From: Desulfotignum sp.
GTDB lineage: Bacteria > Desulfobacterota > Desulfobacteria > Desulfobacterales > Desulfobacteraceae
DNA length: 6,071 nucleotides
Direction of reading: 5' to 3'
Assembly: GCA_021737445.1 (NCBI GenBank)
Contig: JAIPDY010000236.1
Span: 1-6,071, forward strand
The notes under the pieces were generated by a model. It worked only from the letters and a program-made list of their open reading frames with translations, did no database searches and was not told the DNA's origin. Of this stretch, positions 1 to 6,071 are shown one piece after another. Every line of letters begins with the position of its first letter. The stretch's first letter is position 1. Both the position numbers and the translations under genes were made by a program.

Positions 1-174
1 ATTTGCCGTGAGGCTGATAATGCGCTGCGATATGCGTTAAGCATTCTGCCCAATGTCGAGCTGCGCCGGTACCAAGTGGAGTTTCATCTGGGTGAGCCGG
101 AGACAATCACAAAAACAGATGGAGGAGTGGATGGTTCAGGATTAAATCTCACATCCTGTCAAGAAAACGGGTAA
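1..174 (+). CDS. C-terminal fragment of an unrecognised protein
   Basis: Frame 1 is open from the first base to a TAA stop at 172-174, giving 57 residues of a gene that starts before the window. The peptide looks protein-like, with a helical, Leu/Arg-rich first half (it includes ALRYALSILPNVELRRYQVE) and a polar, Gly/Asp-rich tail that is probably disordered. I see no motif, cofactor site or membrane segment that assigns a family. The other two plus frames close quickly here, which supports frame 1 as the coding one. It is separated from the next gene by 180 bases, so it may be a separate transcription unit. The call as a real gene end is moderate because the fragment is short. Confidence 0.5.
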   Translation: MCREADNALRYALSILPNVELRRYQVEFHLGEPETITKTDGGVDGSGLNLTSCQENG

Positions 175-254
175 ATTTTCCGCAGTTTAGACCGCCGGGG
201 ATGGTCTGTTTGGAGATGCGCTGATGCAGTGGAAAATCACGATTTTTTTCAAGG

Positions 255-272
255 ATTGAATGTCAATTGAAT
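255..272. repeat. Direct repeat ATTGAAT x2 with 11-base period
   Basis: ATTGAAT occurs at 255-261 and again at 266-272, separated by GTCA, so the copies start 11 bases apart, about one helical turn. It lies in the only sizeable non-coding gap before the cluster. Paired half-sites on the same DNA face are typical of dimeric or tandem regulator binding, but no known regulator motif is recognised. Chance occurrence in AT-rich DNA is possible. Confidence 0.3.
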
Positions 273-285
273 AGGTGGTAAGACA

Positions 286-299
286 ATCACTGGAGTGAT
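286..299. promoter_or_regulatory. 14-base palindrome, candidate operator
   Basis: ATCACT, then GG, then AGTGAT form a perfect inverted repeat with a two-base centre. It sits 56 bases upstream of the DUF362 start and just upstream of the weak promoter candidate at 300-328. Its size and symmetry would suit a dimeric repressor or activator site. It has no following T-tract, so it is not a terminator. Function is inferred from position and symmetry only. Confidence 0.3.
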
Positions 300-328
300 G
301 TGAGAAAAAAAATGATCCATGGCATAAC
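300..328 (+). promoter_or_regulatory. Weak sigma70-like promoter candidate for the cluster
   Basis: GTGAGA at 300-305 (four of six matches to TTGACA) and CATAAC at 323-328 (four of six to TATAAT) are separated by exactly 17 bases. This would start transcription near 335, leaving a short leader before the ATG at 355. The match is poor on both boxes, so this is only the best of several weak candidates in the gap. Confidence 0.2.
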
Positions 329-354
329 GTCAATACAGATACCGGATATTCCAG

Positions 355-1452
355 ATGCATGAACACCTGTATGTAATACATGGCAATGATCCCCAGGCCA
401 TGACCTGTCAGCTTCTGGAATATCTGCAGCCGTTCAAACATCTGCCGGCCCATGCAGTCATCGGGATCAAGCCCAATCTGGTCACGGCCACCCCGGCCGG
501 CCATGGTGCCACCACCCATCCTCAGATTGTGGAAGCAGTGGTGGCCTTTCTTCAGGCCGGCGGGTTTTCCCGGATCAAAATCATTGAAAGCGCCTGGGTG
601 GGGGAAAATACGGCAAAGGCATTCAAGGTCTGCGGCTACACCGCCCTGTCTAAAAAATATGGCATCCCCCTGAAGGATCTGAAGCAGGATGAAGCCGTGG
701 AAAAACAGATCCACGGTATGGATATTCAGGTCTGCCGGCAGATGGAAACCATCGATTATCTGATCAATGTGCCGTTGATCAAAGGCCATTGCCAGACCCG
801 GCTCACCTGCGCCTTAAAGAACCTCAAGGGAGTCATTCCTGATGCGGAAAAACGCAGGTTCCACCGGCTGGGGCTGCACAGGCCCATTGCCCTGCTCAAT
901 ACCGTTGTGACCCAGCACCTGATTATTGCCGACGGTATCTGCCCGGATCCCTTTTTTGAGGAAGGGGGGCGGCCTTCCCGGCTGCACTGCATTGCCGCCG
1001 GATGCGATCCGGTGCTGATGGATTCCTGGGCAGCCCGTGTCCTGGGGCTGGATCCGGCCGACATTCCCTATATTGAAATGGCGGTTGAAGCCGGTGTAGG
1101 ACAGTTTTTGCAATCCATGGATCAGATCGTTACCCTGAATACAGGCCCCCGGATACCCCGGGCACATATTCCTGACCATGACCCGCTGCCGGGGGAGTTC
1201 GTGCATGAATCCCAGGCATGCTCTGTCTGCCGCAGCAGCCTGATCTCGGCCCTGAACCACCTGAACAAGGATGGAAAAACCCCTTTTCCTGTGGACCGCA
1301 TCGCAATGGGTCAGGGCCATCAAGGCAGCGCAGGTGACCCTGATCTGTGGGGAATCGGTGACTGCACAGCGGATTTTGTCTGCCATCTGCCGGGCTGCCC
1401 TCCGGCACCGGAAGAGATATCCGCGTTTTTACGTCACTGTCACACCGGCTGA
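355..1452 (+). CDS. DUF362 domain-containing protein with Cys-rich C-terminus
   Basis: This 365-residue protein belongs to the DUF362 family, whose biochemical role is largely undefined. Family-like features are the early IKPNLV segment (residues 38-43), TTHP (53-56), the NVPLIKGH strand and turn (138-145), KNLKGVIPD (155-163), ADGI (192-195) and GCDPVLMD (216-223). The C-terminal part carries CxxC at 289-292 and three further cysteines at 337, 343 and 348 in a GDC...PGCPP context, which could ligate an iron-sulfur cluster or another metal (inference). There are 14 cysteines in all, high for a cytosolic protein. No signal peptide or membrane helix is seen. ATG 355 is the first start after in-frame stops upstream; a weak GGA lies 8 bases before it. 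It leads the cluster, 43 bases before the aminotransferase, so a linked role is likely but unknown. Confidence 0.85.
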   Translation: MHEHLYVIHGNDPQAMTCQLLEYLQPFKHLPAHAVIGIKPNLVTATPAGHGATTHPQIVEAVVAFLQAGGFSRIKIIESAWVGENTAKAFKVCGYTALSKKYGIPLKDLKQDEAVEKQIHGMDIQVCRQMETIDYLINVPLIKGHCQTRLTCALKNLKGVIPDAEKRRFHRLGLHRPIALLNTVVTQHLIIADGICPDPFFEEGGRPSRLHCIAAGCDPVLMDSWAARVLGLDPADIPYIEMAVEAGVGQFLQSMDQIVTLNTGPRIPRAHIPDHDPLPGEFVHESQACSVCRSSLISALNHLNKDGKTPFPVDRIAMGQGHQGSAGDPDLWGIGDCTADFVCHLPGCPPAPEEISAFLRHCHTG

Positions 1453-1495
1453 ACCCCCAAACTTTCAAAATAATAAACAAATCCATGGAAATGAT

Positions 1496-2674
1496 ATGAA
1501 ATATACAGATGCAATTGAACGGCTGGATGCCCTGGGAGGCGATAAGTGGGCTGTGTATAAAATGGCCAGACAAATGATGGCAGATGGCAAAGATGTTATT
1601 GAAATGGCCATAGGTGAGCCGGATGTGCCAACACCGGATTACTTGATAGATGCGGCCATGGCTGCGCTGCGCGCAGGACGTACAGGGTATGCGGCAAGTA
1701 CGGGTGAGAGCCGTCTGCGTTGCGCCCTGGCAGAACGCTACACCCGGCAGGCAGGCAGAGAGATCCTGCCGGAACAGGTGTTGTGTTTCCCCGGTACCCA
1801 GACAGCACTTTACGCAGTTATCAGCGCTGTTGCCGCATCAGGTGATGAGGTGATTCTGGGAGATCCCATGTATGCCACCTACGCCTCTGTGATGGCGTCA
1901 ACCGGGGCGGGGATGGTGCATGTTCCGTTACAGGCGGCAAATGGTTTTCGCATACAGGCGGCAGATATTGAAGAAAGGATTACGGCTGGTACATCGCTGA
2001 TTTTTTTGAATACTCCCCATAACCCCACCGGTGCTGTGTTGACAGAACAGGATATTGCAGGCATTGGTGCGGTGGCAAAAAAACATGATCTCTGGCTGCT
2101 GGTGGATGAGGTGTATGATGAAATGGTGTTCAGCAATGCACCGTTTTTCACACCACTTTCCCATCCGGATCTGGCAGATCGTGTGATCGTTGTCAGCTCC
2201 ATATCAAAATCACATGCAGCTCCGGGATTCCGTAGCGGCTGGTGTGTCGGCCCTGCTGATTTTTGTTCCAGGCTGCTGCCGATGTCAGAAGCGATGCTGT
2301 TCGGCAATCAACCGTTCATCGCAGATGCAACGATTGCAGCTGTCGGCAGGCCTTCACCGGTTGCCCGGGGAATGTGTGACCGTTTTTTGCACCGGGCACA
2401 GCAACTGGAAAAAATCCTGCACAGCCGGACACGGTTGACAGTACAGAAACCGGAAGCTGGTATGTTTGCCCTGGTCAATGTTTCCTGTACCGGCATGAAC
2501 AGCAAGGACTATGCCATGGATCTGCTCCTGAACGGGGGCGTGGGGGTGATGCCGGGAAGCGCTTTTGGAGAGTCCCTGCACGACTGGGTCCGCATTGCTT
2601 TGACCAAACCTGATGATATTTTTGATGAAGGCTGCAAAAGGATCGCTGCCCATGCAGAAAAAAACAATGGATAA
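1496..2674 (+). CDS. PLP-dependent aminotransferase, AruH (arginine:pyruvate transaminase)-like
   Basis: A 392-residue fold-type I (class I/II) aminotransferase, the normal family length. Numbered from ATG 1496, visible motifs are Tyr65 in GYAAST, GTQTALYAV at 100-108 (phosphate-binding region), NTPHNPTG at 172-179, DEVYDE from Asp204 with Tyr207, the Schiff-base Lys238 in SISKSHAAPGFRSGW with Arg246, and the carboxylate-binding Arg366 in WVRIAL. The SKSHA active-site segment and N-terminal region resemble Pseudomonas AruH from memory, which transfers the arginine alpha-amino group to pyruvate, yielding 2-ketoarginine and alanine. The adjacent AruI-like gene strongly supports this. The frame stays open back to 1271 inside the DUF362 gene, but ATG 1496 matches family N-termini and has GGA 6 bases upstream. 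Substrate is not proven; other basic or aromatic amino acids are possible. Confidence 0.87.
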   Translation: MKYTDAIERLDALGGDKWAVYKMARQMMADGKDVIEMAIGEPDVPTPDYLIDAAMAALRAGRTGYAASTGESRLRCALAERYTRQAGREILPEQVLCFPGTQTALYAVISAVAASGDEVILGDPMYATYASVMASTGAGMVHVPLQAANGFRIQAADIEERITAGTSLIFLNTPHNPTGAVLTEQDIAGIGAVAKKHDLWLLVDEVYDEMVFSNAPFFTPLSHPDLADRVIVVSSISKSHAAPGFRSGWCVGPADFCSRLLPMSEAMLFGNQPFIADATIAAVGRPSPVARGMCDRFLHRAQQLEKILHSRTRLTVQKPEAGMFALVNVSCTGMNSKDYAMDLLLNGGVGVMPGSAFGESLHDWVRIALTKPDDIFDEGCKRIAAHAEKNNG

Positions 2675-4286
2675 CCGGCAGGGTCACAACCGCATCTCTG
2701 TGGGCAAAGCCCTGGTGCAGTATCTGGAAAACCGCGGCGTATCCGTTGTTTTTGGCATTCCCGGTGTTCATACGCTGGAATTGTACCGGGGACTTGAAAA
2801 AGCAAACCTCCGCCATATCACCCCACGCCATGAACAGGGGGCGGGCTTCATGGCTGACGGCTATGCCCGGGCTTCGGGCAGGCTGGGTGTTGCCTTTGTC
2901 ATTACAGGCCCCGGTGTTACAAATATTTTAACAGCCATGGGCCAGGTTCTTGCCGACAGCATTCCCATGCTGGTGGTATCCAGTGTCAATGCTGCCGACA
3001 GCCTGGGTAAAGGGCTGGGGCATCTGCATGAACTGCCGGATCAGCAGGGAATTTGCAAAAAATTGTCCCTGCGGTCGGAACATATCCATACGGCCCGGGA
3101 CCTGATACCGGCCCTGCATGCCATATTCAAAGATCTGGCCATCAGCCGTCCCGGTCCCATGCATATCCAGGTGCCGGTGGATCTGCTTGGACAGGATGCT
3201 GCCCTGCCAATGGAGGAACCGGAAATCACTGTGCCGCTGCTGCCTGCCCCAAAGGATATTTCTGCAGCCAGAGAAAAACTGGCCCAGGCAAAACGCCCGG
3301 TCATTATTGCCGGCGGCGGCAGCATTTCGGCAGCTGATCAGGTAACAATTCTGGCGGAAATACTTAAGGCCCCTGTGGTGCAGACCATCAATGCCCGGGG
3401 CCAGATGCACCAGCACCCCTTGCGGATACCGGCCAGCCCGAGTCTGCAGGCGGTCAGACACCTGCTGGCTGCGTCGGATGCAGTGCTTGCTGTGGGCACG
3501 CAGCTGGGACCCACGGACTTTGACATTTACAGTAGAGGGGATGCTCCACCCCTGGCGCATCTCATTCGGGTGGATATCGATCCACAGCAGCTGGAGCGGC
3601 ATCCTGCAGACATTCGGCTTCAGGGGCGGGCCCAGGACATTCTGCCGCTTCTGATACAGGGCCTGGCACCAGTCACCGCAACCGGTGCCTGGGGAGAAAA
3701 CAAAGCAAAAGCGGTATGCAGGGCAGCACGGACTGAACTGCCGCCCGGGTACGGCCATATGGTTGAGATGGTGGAAACCATCAGAGATACCCTTCCCGGA
3801 TCCATTATCGTGGGGGATTCAACACAGCCAATATACGCGGCAAACCTGTATTATGGCCATGACAGTCCCAGGGGCTGGTTCAACGCCGCCACGGGATTCG
3901 GCACCCTGGGGTATGCCATACCGGCTGCCATTGGTGCCTGTCTGGCAGATCCGGGCCGCCGGGTTGTCTGCATCACCGGGGATGGCGGGGCACAGTTCAC
4001 ATTGCCGGAAATGATGACGGCAAAGGATGAAAATCTGCCGGTTGTTTTTCTGATATGGAACAACTTTGGATTTAAGGAAATTGCAGGCGCTATGTCTCAT
4101 GCAGATATTGCCCCCATCGGCTGCCATCCGCGTCCTCCGGATTTCCAGGATATTGCCCGGGCCCATGACATGCCCTATGTGAGATGTCACAACACTGTAA
4201 CAGATCTTGAAAATACATTGAAATCCCATGCTGATTCGCAACTGCCGGTATTGATTGAAATTCAAATCCCATTGCGGGGTAGTTGA
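2652..4286 (+). CDS. ThDP-dependent decarboxylase, AruI (5-guanidino-2-oxopentanoate decarboxylase)-like
   Basis: A 544-residue member of the acetolactate synthase/pyruvate decarboxylase-like ThDP superfamily. The N-terminal Pyr domain has FGIPGVHTLELY (34-45) and the cofactor-activating Glu61 in RHEQGAGFMADGYAR. A middle domain follows, with AGGGS near residues 220-224. The C-terminal PP domain has GDGG at 443-446 and closes the ThDP/Mg motif with NN at 470-471. The GVHTLELYRG and RHEQGAGFMADGYAR segments closely resemble Pseudomonas AruI from memory, which converts 2-ketoarginine to 4-guanidinobutanal and CO2. ATG 2652 is preferred over the upstream 2613 because AAGGA lies 9 bases before it; ATG 2667 is a second option. 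It overlaps the aminotransferase by 23 bases, so translation is probably coupled. The C-terminus may be shortened by a frameshift near the GGGG at 4276-4279 (see findings). A general acetolactate-synthase-like activity is the alternative. Confidence 0.86.
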   Translation: MQKKTMDNRQGHNRISVGKALVQYLENRGVSVVFGIPGVHTLELYRGLEKANLRHITPRHEQGAGFMADGYARASGRLGVAFVITGPGVTNILTAMGQVLADSIPMLVVSSVNAADSLGKGLGHLHELPDQQGICKKLSLRSEHIHTARDLIPALHAIFKDLAISRPGPMHIQVPVDLLGQDAALPMEEPEITVPLLPAPKDISAAREKLAQAKRPVIIAGGGSISAADQVTILAEILKAPVVQTINARGQMHQHPLRIPASPSLQAVRHLLAASDAVLAVGTQLGPTDFDIYSRGDAPPLAHLIRVDIDPQQLERHPADIRLQGRAQDILPLLIQGLAPVTATGAWGENKAKAVCRAARTELPPGYGHMVEMVETIRDTLPGSIIVGDSTQPIYAANLYYGHDSPRGWFNAATGFGTLGYAIPAAIGACLADPGRRVVCITGDGGAQFTLPEMMTAKDENLPVVFLIWNNFGFKEIAGAMSHADIAPIGCHPRPPDFQDIARAHDMPYVRCHNTVTDLENTLKSHADSQLPVLIEIQIPLRGS

Positions 4287-4369
4287 AGCGGTGACGGCCT
4301 TTCCTGAACAGATGATGGGCCTGACAGAATCGCTTGACCGGGAGATTGGGCCATGGTAAAAACCATTGT

Positions 4370-5305
4370 ATGCTAGATGTTTCCAGAACAACCGATACAG
4401 TACTGATGGTCAGGCCCCATGATTTCGGGTTCAATGAGGAGACCGGTCTGGACAATGAATTCCAGAAACGGCCCACAGAATCTGAAAAACATATCAATGA
4501 AGCGGCCAATGCAGAATTCCAGGCCATGGTAGATACTCTCCGGGCCTGCAATATTACCGTGCTGGTGCTGGAAAAACCAAAAACACCCTATCCCCGGACC
4601 CCGGATGCGATTTTCCCCAACAACTGGTTTTCCACCGAACATGACGGCACCCTGATTACCTATCCCATGGCAGCAGTCAGCCGCCGGTATGAACGGCGGC
4701 CCCAGGATGTGGAAAAACTGCTGGTGGCCAATGGGTACAAAATCAGGAACGTCATCCATGTGGGTGCCCTGGATGAGCAGGAGCGGTTTCTGGAAGGCAC
4801 CGGCTCCATGGTGATTGACCACCGGGAAGAGATCGTGTATGCAGCCCGTTCCCACAGATGTCACCCGGACCAGTTTGACAATTTTATCCGCCTGCGGTTC
4901 TTTCGGGAGGGAATCCTGTTTGATACCCGCAGCTCCAGGGGGAAACCCATTTACCACACCAATGTGATCATGAGTATCGGGGATCAGTTCTCTGTGATCT
5001 GCCTGGAGTGCATCACCGACCAGGACCAGCGCAGCCGGGTCAGAACGTCGCTGGCACGCTCCTTTGAGATCATAGATATCTCCATGGATCAGATGGAACA
5101 CCATTTTTGCGGTAATATTCTCCAGGTGAATGCCGCTGGCGGAGATCCGTTCATCGTGATGTCCAGGCGGGCCTTCACAGGCTTTGCCCCAAAACAGATC
5201 CGGCGCCTGGAACAGTATGGAACCATTCTGCCCGTGACCTTGGATACCATTGAATCCGTGGGCGGGGGAAGCGCCCGCTGCATGATGGCGGAAATATTTT
5301 CATGA
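4370..5305 (+). CDS. ctlX: Guanidine-modifying-enzyme family hydrolase, CtlX (citrulline utilisation)-like
   Basis: A 311-residue member of the amidinotransferase/arginine deiminase (pentein) superfamily, closest by recall to CtlX, reported in Francisella as a citrulline ureidase. Numbered from ATG 4370, the signature motifs are TPDAIFPNNWFSTE at 77-90 with Asp79, FLEGTGSMV with Glu142, the catalytic-type His196 in YHTNV, and the nucleophile Cys304 in GGGSARCMMAEIF at the C-terminus. All expected catalytic residues are present, so it should be active. The frame extends to a TTG at 4334, but the MLDVSRTTDTVLMVRP start fits family N-termini; no good ribosome site precedes either start. It follows the AruI-like gene by 83 bases. 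Substrate is uncertain: citrulline, arginine, or a guanidino product of the AruHI route. Confidence 0.85.
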   Translation: MLDVSRTTDTVLMVRPHDFGFNEETGLDNEFQKRPTESEKHINEAANAEFQAMVDTLRACNITVLVLEKPKTPYPRTPDAIFPNNWFSTEHDGTLITYPMAAVSRRYERRPQDVEKLLVANGYKIRNVIHVGALDEQERFLEGTGSMVIDHREEIVYAARSHRCHPDQFDNFIRLRFFREGILFDTRSSRGKPIYHTNVIMSIGDQFSVICLECITDQDQRSRVRTSLARSFEIIDISMDQMEHHFCGNILQVNAAGGDPFIVMSRRAFTGFAPKQIRRLEQYGTILPVTLDTIESVGGGSARCMMAEIFS

Positions 5306-5316
5306 AAAAAAGCGGT

Positions 5317-5327
5317 AAGGGGAAGGG
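5317..5327 (+). promoter_or_regulatory. Strong purine-rich ribosome binding site
   Basis: An AAGGGGAAGGG tract ends six bases before ATG 5334. It is much stronger than any other ribosome site in the cluster and fixes the start of the MoaD/ThiS-like gene. It suggests higher translation of this small carrier than of its upstream neighbours. Confidence 0.6.
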
Positions 5328-5333
5328 ATAAGC

Positions 5334-5606
5334 ATGACAGTACATATTCATATGCATCTGGTGCACCGGCAGCATACCGACGGCAAGAAGATTGTTGAGG
5401 TCCAGGGGGATACCGTGGGCCGGGCATTGGCAGATCTGGTCCGGCAGTACCCGGCCATGGAAAAGGAGCTGTTCGATAAAAAGGGGCGGCTGCACGGCCA
5501 TATCGAAATCTATCTGAACGCGGAAAGCGCGTTTCCCGGGGAGCTGGAAAGACCGGTAAAGCCCGGTGATGATATCCAGATCGTCACCTTCCTGGCCGGG
5601 GGATAA
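5334..5606 (+). CDS. MoaD/ThiS family ubiquitin-like sulfur carrier protein
   Basis: A 90-residue beta-grasp protein of typical MoaD/ThiS length. It has an N-terminal beta hairpin (TVHIHMHLV), a VEVQGDTVGRALADLV strand-helix segment around residues 21-36, an IEIYLN strand, and the diagnostic ending KPGDDIQIVTFLAGG. The terminal Gly-Gly is the residue pair that is adenylated and thiocarboxylated by an E1-like enzyme in this family. Known roles are sulfur donation for molybdopterin or thiamine synthesis and, in some lineages, other sulfur transfer or protein conjugation. No E1-like (MoeB/ThiF) or MoaE partner lies in the window. It is 28 bases after the ctlX-like gene and so probably co-transcribed. 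Such carriers are often found beside tungsten/molybdenum pterin aldehyde oxidoreductases, which fits a pathway generating an aldehyde (inference). Confidence 0.85.
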   Translation: MTVHIHMHLVHRQHTDGKKIVEVQGDTVGRALADLVRQYPAMEKELFDKKGRLHGHIEIYLNAESAFPGELERPVKPGDDIQIVTFLAGG

Positions 5607-5618
5607 CCTTACCCAGGG

Positions 5619-6071
5619 CTACATTCCCAGCAGGTTCCCCAGCCGCAGCATGGGCCAGGTGTGAACCGCACCGCCTCTGGGGGTTGTCCGCATTTTGGCG
5701 GCAATTTCCATAAAATCATCTTTGCGCCACATGGCGCCGATGAGCAGTCCTAAGCCGTCAGCAAAGGTTCCGATGGCCTGTCCCCCCACGATCTGGTTGT
5801 TCAGCAGCATCACCCGCAGGTAATTGTCTTTGTCCTCTCTTTCAATGACCCGTTTGTCTCCCAGGATACAGTCGGTGGCCCGCTGGGTCTTGCCGAATGT
5901 GGCGGCATGGGTGGAAAAGAAATGGGCCCTGGCAAAGGCATACGCCCCCAGGTACCGGGCGGGTTCGCCAATGATGTGTCTGGCAGCCACCAGGGCCTGC
6001 TCAATGGCGTTGTGCTTGAGCTGGAACATGGCGGTTTCACCGGTGCAGACGTCAACGGTTTCCACGCAGTC
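5619..6071 (-). CDS. NAD(P)/FAD-dependent oxidoreductase, C-terminal part (truncated by window edge)
   Basis: The minus frame is open from the window end to a TAG stop at 5619-5621, giving 150 residues of the C-terminal part of a pyridine nucleotide-disulfide oxidoreductase-type flavoprotein. The first visible residues, DCVETVDVCTGE, match the family segment in which the Asp of a GDC motif contacts FAD; the Gly would lie just outside. Next comes the ALVAARHIIGE helix, then a dimerisation-type domain with LNNQIVGGQAIGTFADGLGL and IGAMWRKDDF. The true start, the N-terminal GxGxxG FAD site and the NAD site are not visible. It converges on the MoaD/ThiS-like gene with only 12 bases between stops, so it belongs to a different transcript. 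Such flavoproteins can serve as the NAD-reducing partner of tungsten aldehyde oxidoreductases, but the family is broad and this role is inferred. Confidence 0.8.
   Translation of the reverse strand, partial: DCVETVDVCTGETAMFQLKHNAIEQALVAARHIIGEPARYLGAYAFARAHFFSTHAATFGKTQRATDCILGDKRVIEREDKDNYLRVMLLNNQIVGGQAIGTFADGLGLLIGAMWRKDDFMEIAAKMRTTPRGGAVHTWPMLRLGNLLGM

Noticed and set aside
189..207. Hairpin AGACC/GGTCT after the upstream gene fragment, considered as a terminator
   Set aside because: The stem has only five pairs plus a wobble, and it is followed by GTTTGG rather than a run of T.
101..290. AGACAATCAC present at 101-110 and again at 281-290
   Set aside because: Two 10-base copies 180 bases apart, one inside coding sequence, with no further copies or flanking similarity seen; likely chance.
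320..340. TGGCATAACGTCAATA, considered as a sigma54 promoter
   Set aside because: The -24 half is close to TGGCAC, but the expected GC of the -12 element is absent at the right spacing.
187..789. Long minus-strand frame across the gap and the DUF362 gene
   Set aside because: Mostly antisense to a well-supported gene, with no recognisable motif; a shadow frame.
1271..1495. Upstream extension of the aminotransferase frame into the DUF362 gene
   Set aside because: It would add 75 residues unlike aminotransferase N-termini and overlap a convincing gene in another frame; ATG 1496 fits the family.
4373..5104. 243-residue minus-strand frame opposite the ctlX-like gene
   Set aside because: Antisense shadow of a gene with intact catalytic motifs; its translation shows no domain.
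5591..5617. CCTGG/CCAGG inverted repeat at the convergent gene ends, considered as a bidirectional terminator
   Set aside because: The stem is five pairs with a poorly pairing 17-base loop and no T-tract on either strand; it also overlaps the coding end of the MoaD/ThiS-like gene.

Overview
The window holds one compact plus-strand gene cluster of five genes. It is preceded by the 3' end of an unrecognised gene and met at its right end by a convergent, truncated flavoprotein gene. Base composition is moderately GC-rich by eye. The gene types (a Cys-rich DUF362 protein, a MoaD/ThiS-like carrier, a pyridine-nucleotide/FAD oxidoreductase) suggest an anaerobic bacterium, perhaps a sulfate-reducing desulfobacterial (former deltaproteobacterial) lineage. 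That placement is inference from gene content only; no marker gene is present.

Layout. 1-174 is the C-terminal tail of an unrecognised plus-strand gene. 175-354 is a 180-base non-coding gap with a direct repeat at helical spacing, a 14-base palindrome and a weak promoter candidate. 355-1452 encodes a DUF362 protein with a Cys-rich C-terminus. 1496-2674 encodes a fold-type I PLP aminotransferase resembling arginine:pyruvate transaminase AruH. 2652-4286, overlapping it by 23 bases, encodes a ThDP-dependent enzyme resembling 2-ketoarginine decarboxylase AruI. After an 83-base gap with two tiny chained ORFs, 4370-5305 encodes a guanidine-modifying-enzyme family hydrolase of the CtlX (citrulline utilisation) type. 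5334-5606 encodes a MoaD/ThiS-like protein ending in Gly-Gly. 5619-6071 on the minus strand is the C-terminal part of an NAD(P)/FAD-dependent oxidoreductase, running off the window.

How the genes may work together. The AruH-like and AruI-like pair would turn arginine into 2-ketoarginine and then 4-guanidinobutanal plus CO2 (the arginine transaminase route known from Pseudomonas). The CtlX-like enzyme acts on guanidino or ureido groups, so it could process citrulline, arginine or a guanidino product of the pathway. No aldehyde dehydrogenase is visible. The MoaD/ThiS-like carrier and the FAD oxidoreductase are the kinds of protein often found beside tungsten/molybdopterin aldehyde oxidoreductases, which raises the testable idea that the aldehyde is oxidised by such an enzyme encoded outside the window. 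The role of the leading DUF362 protein is unknown.
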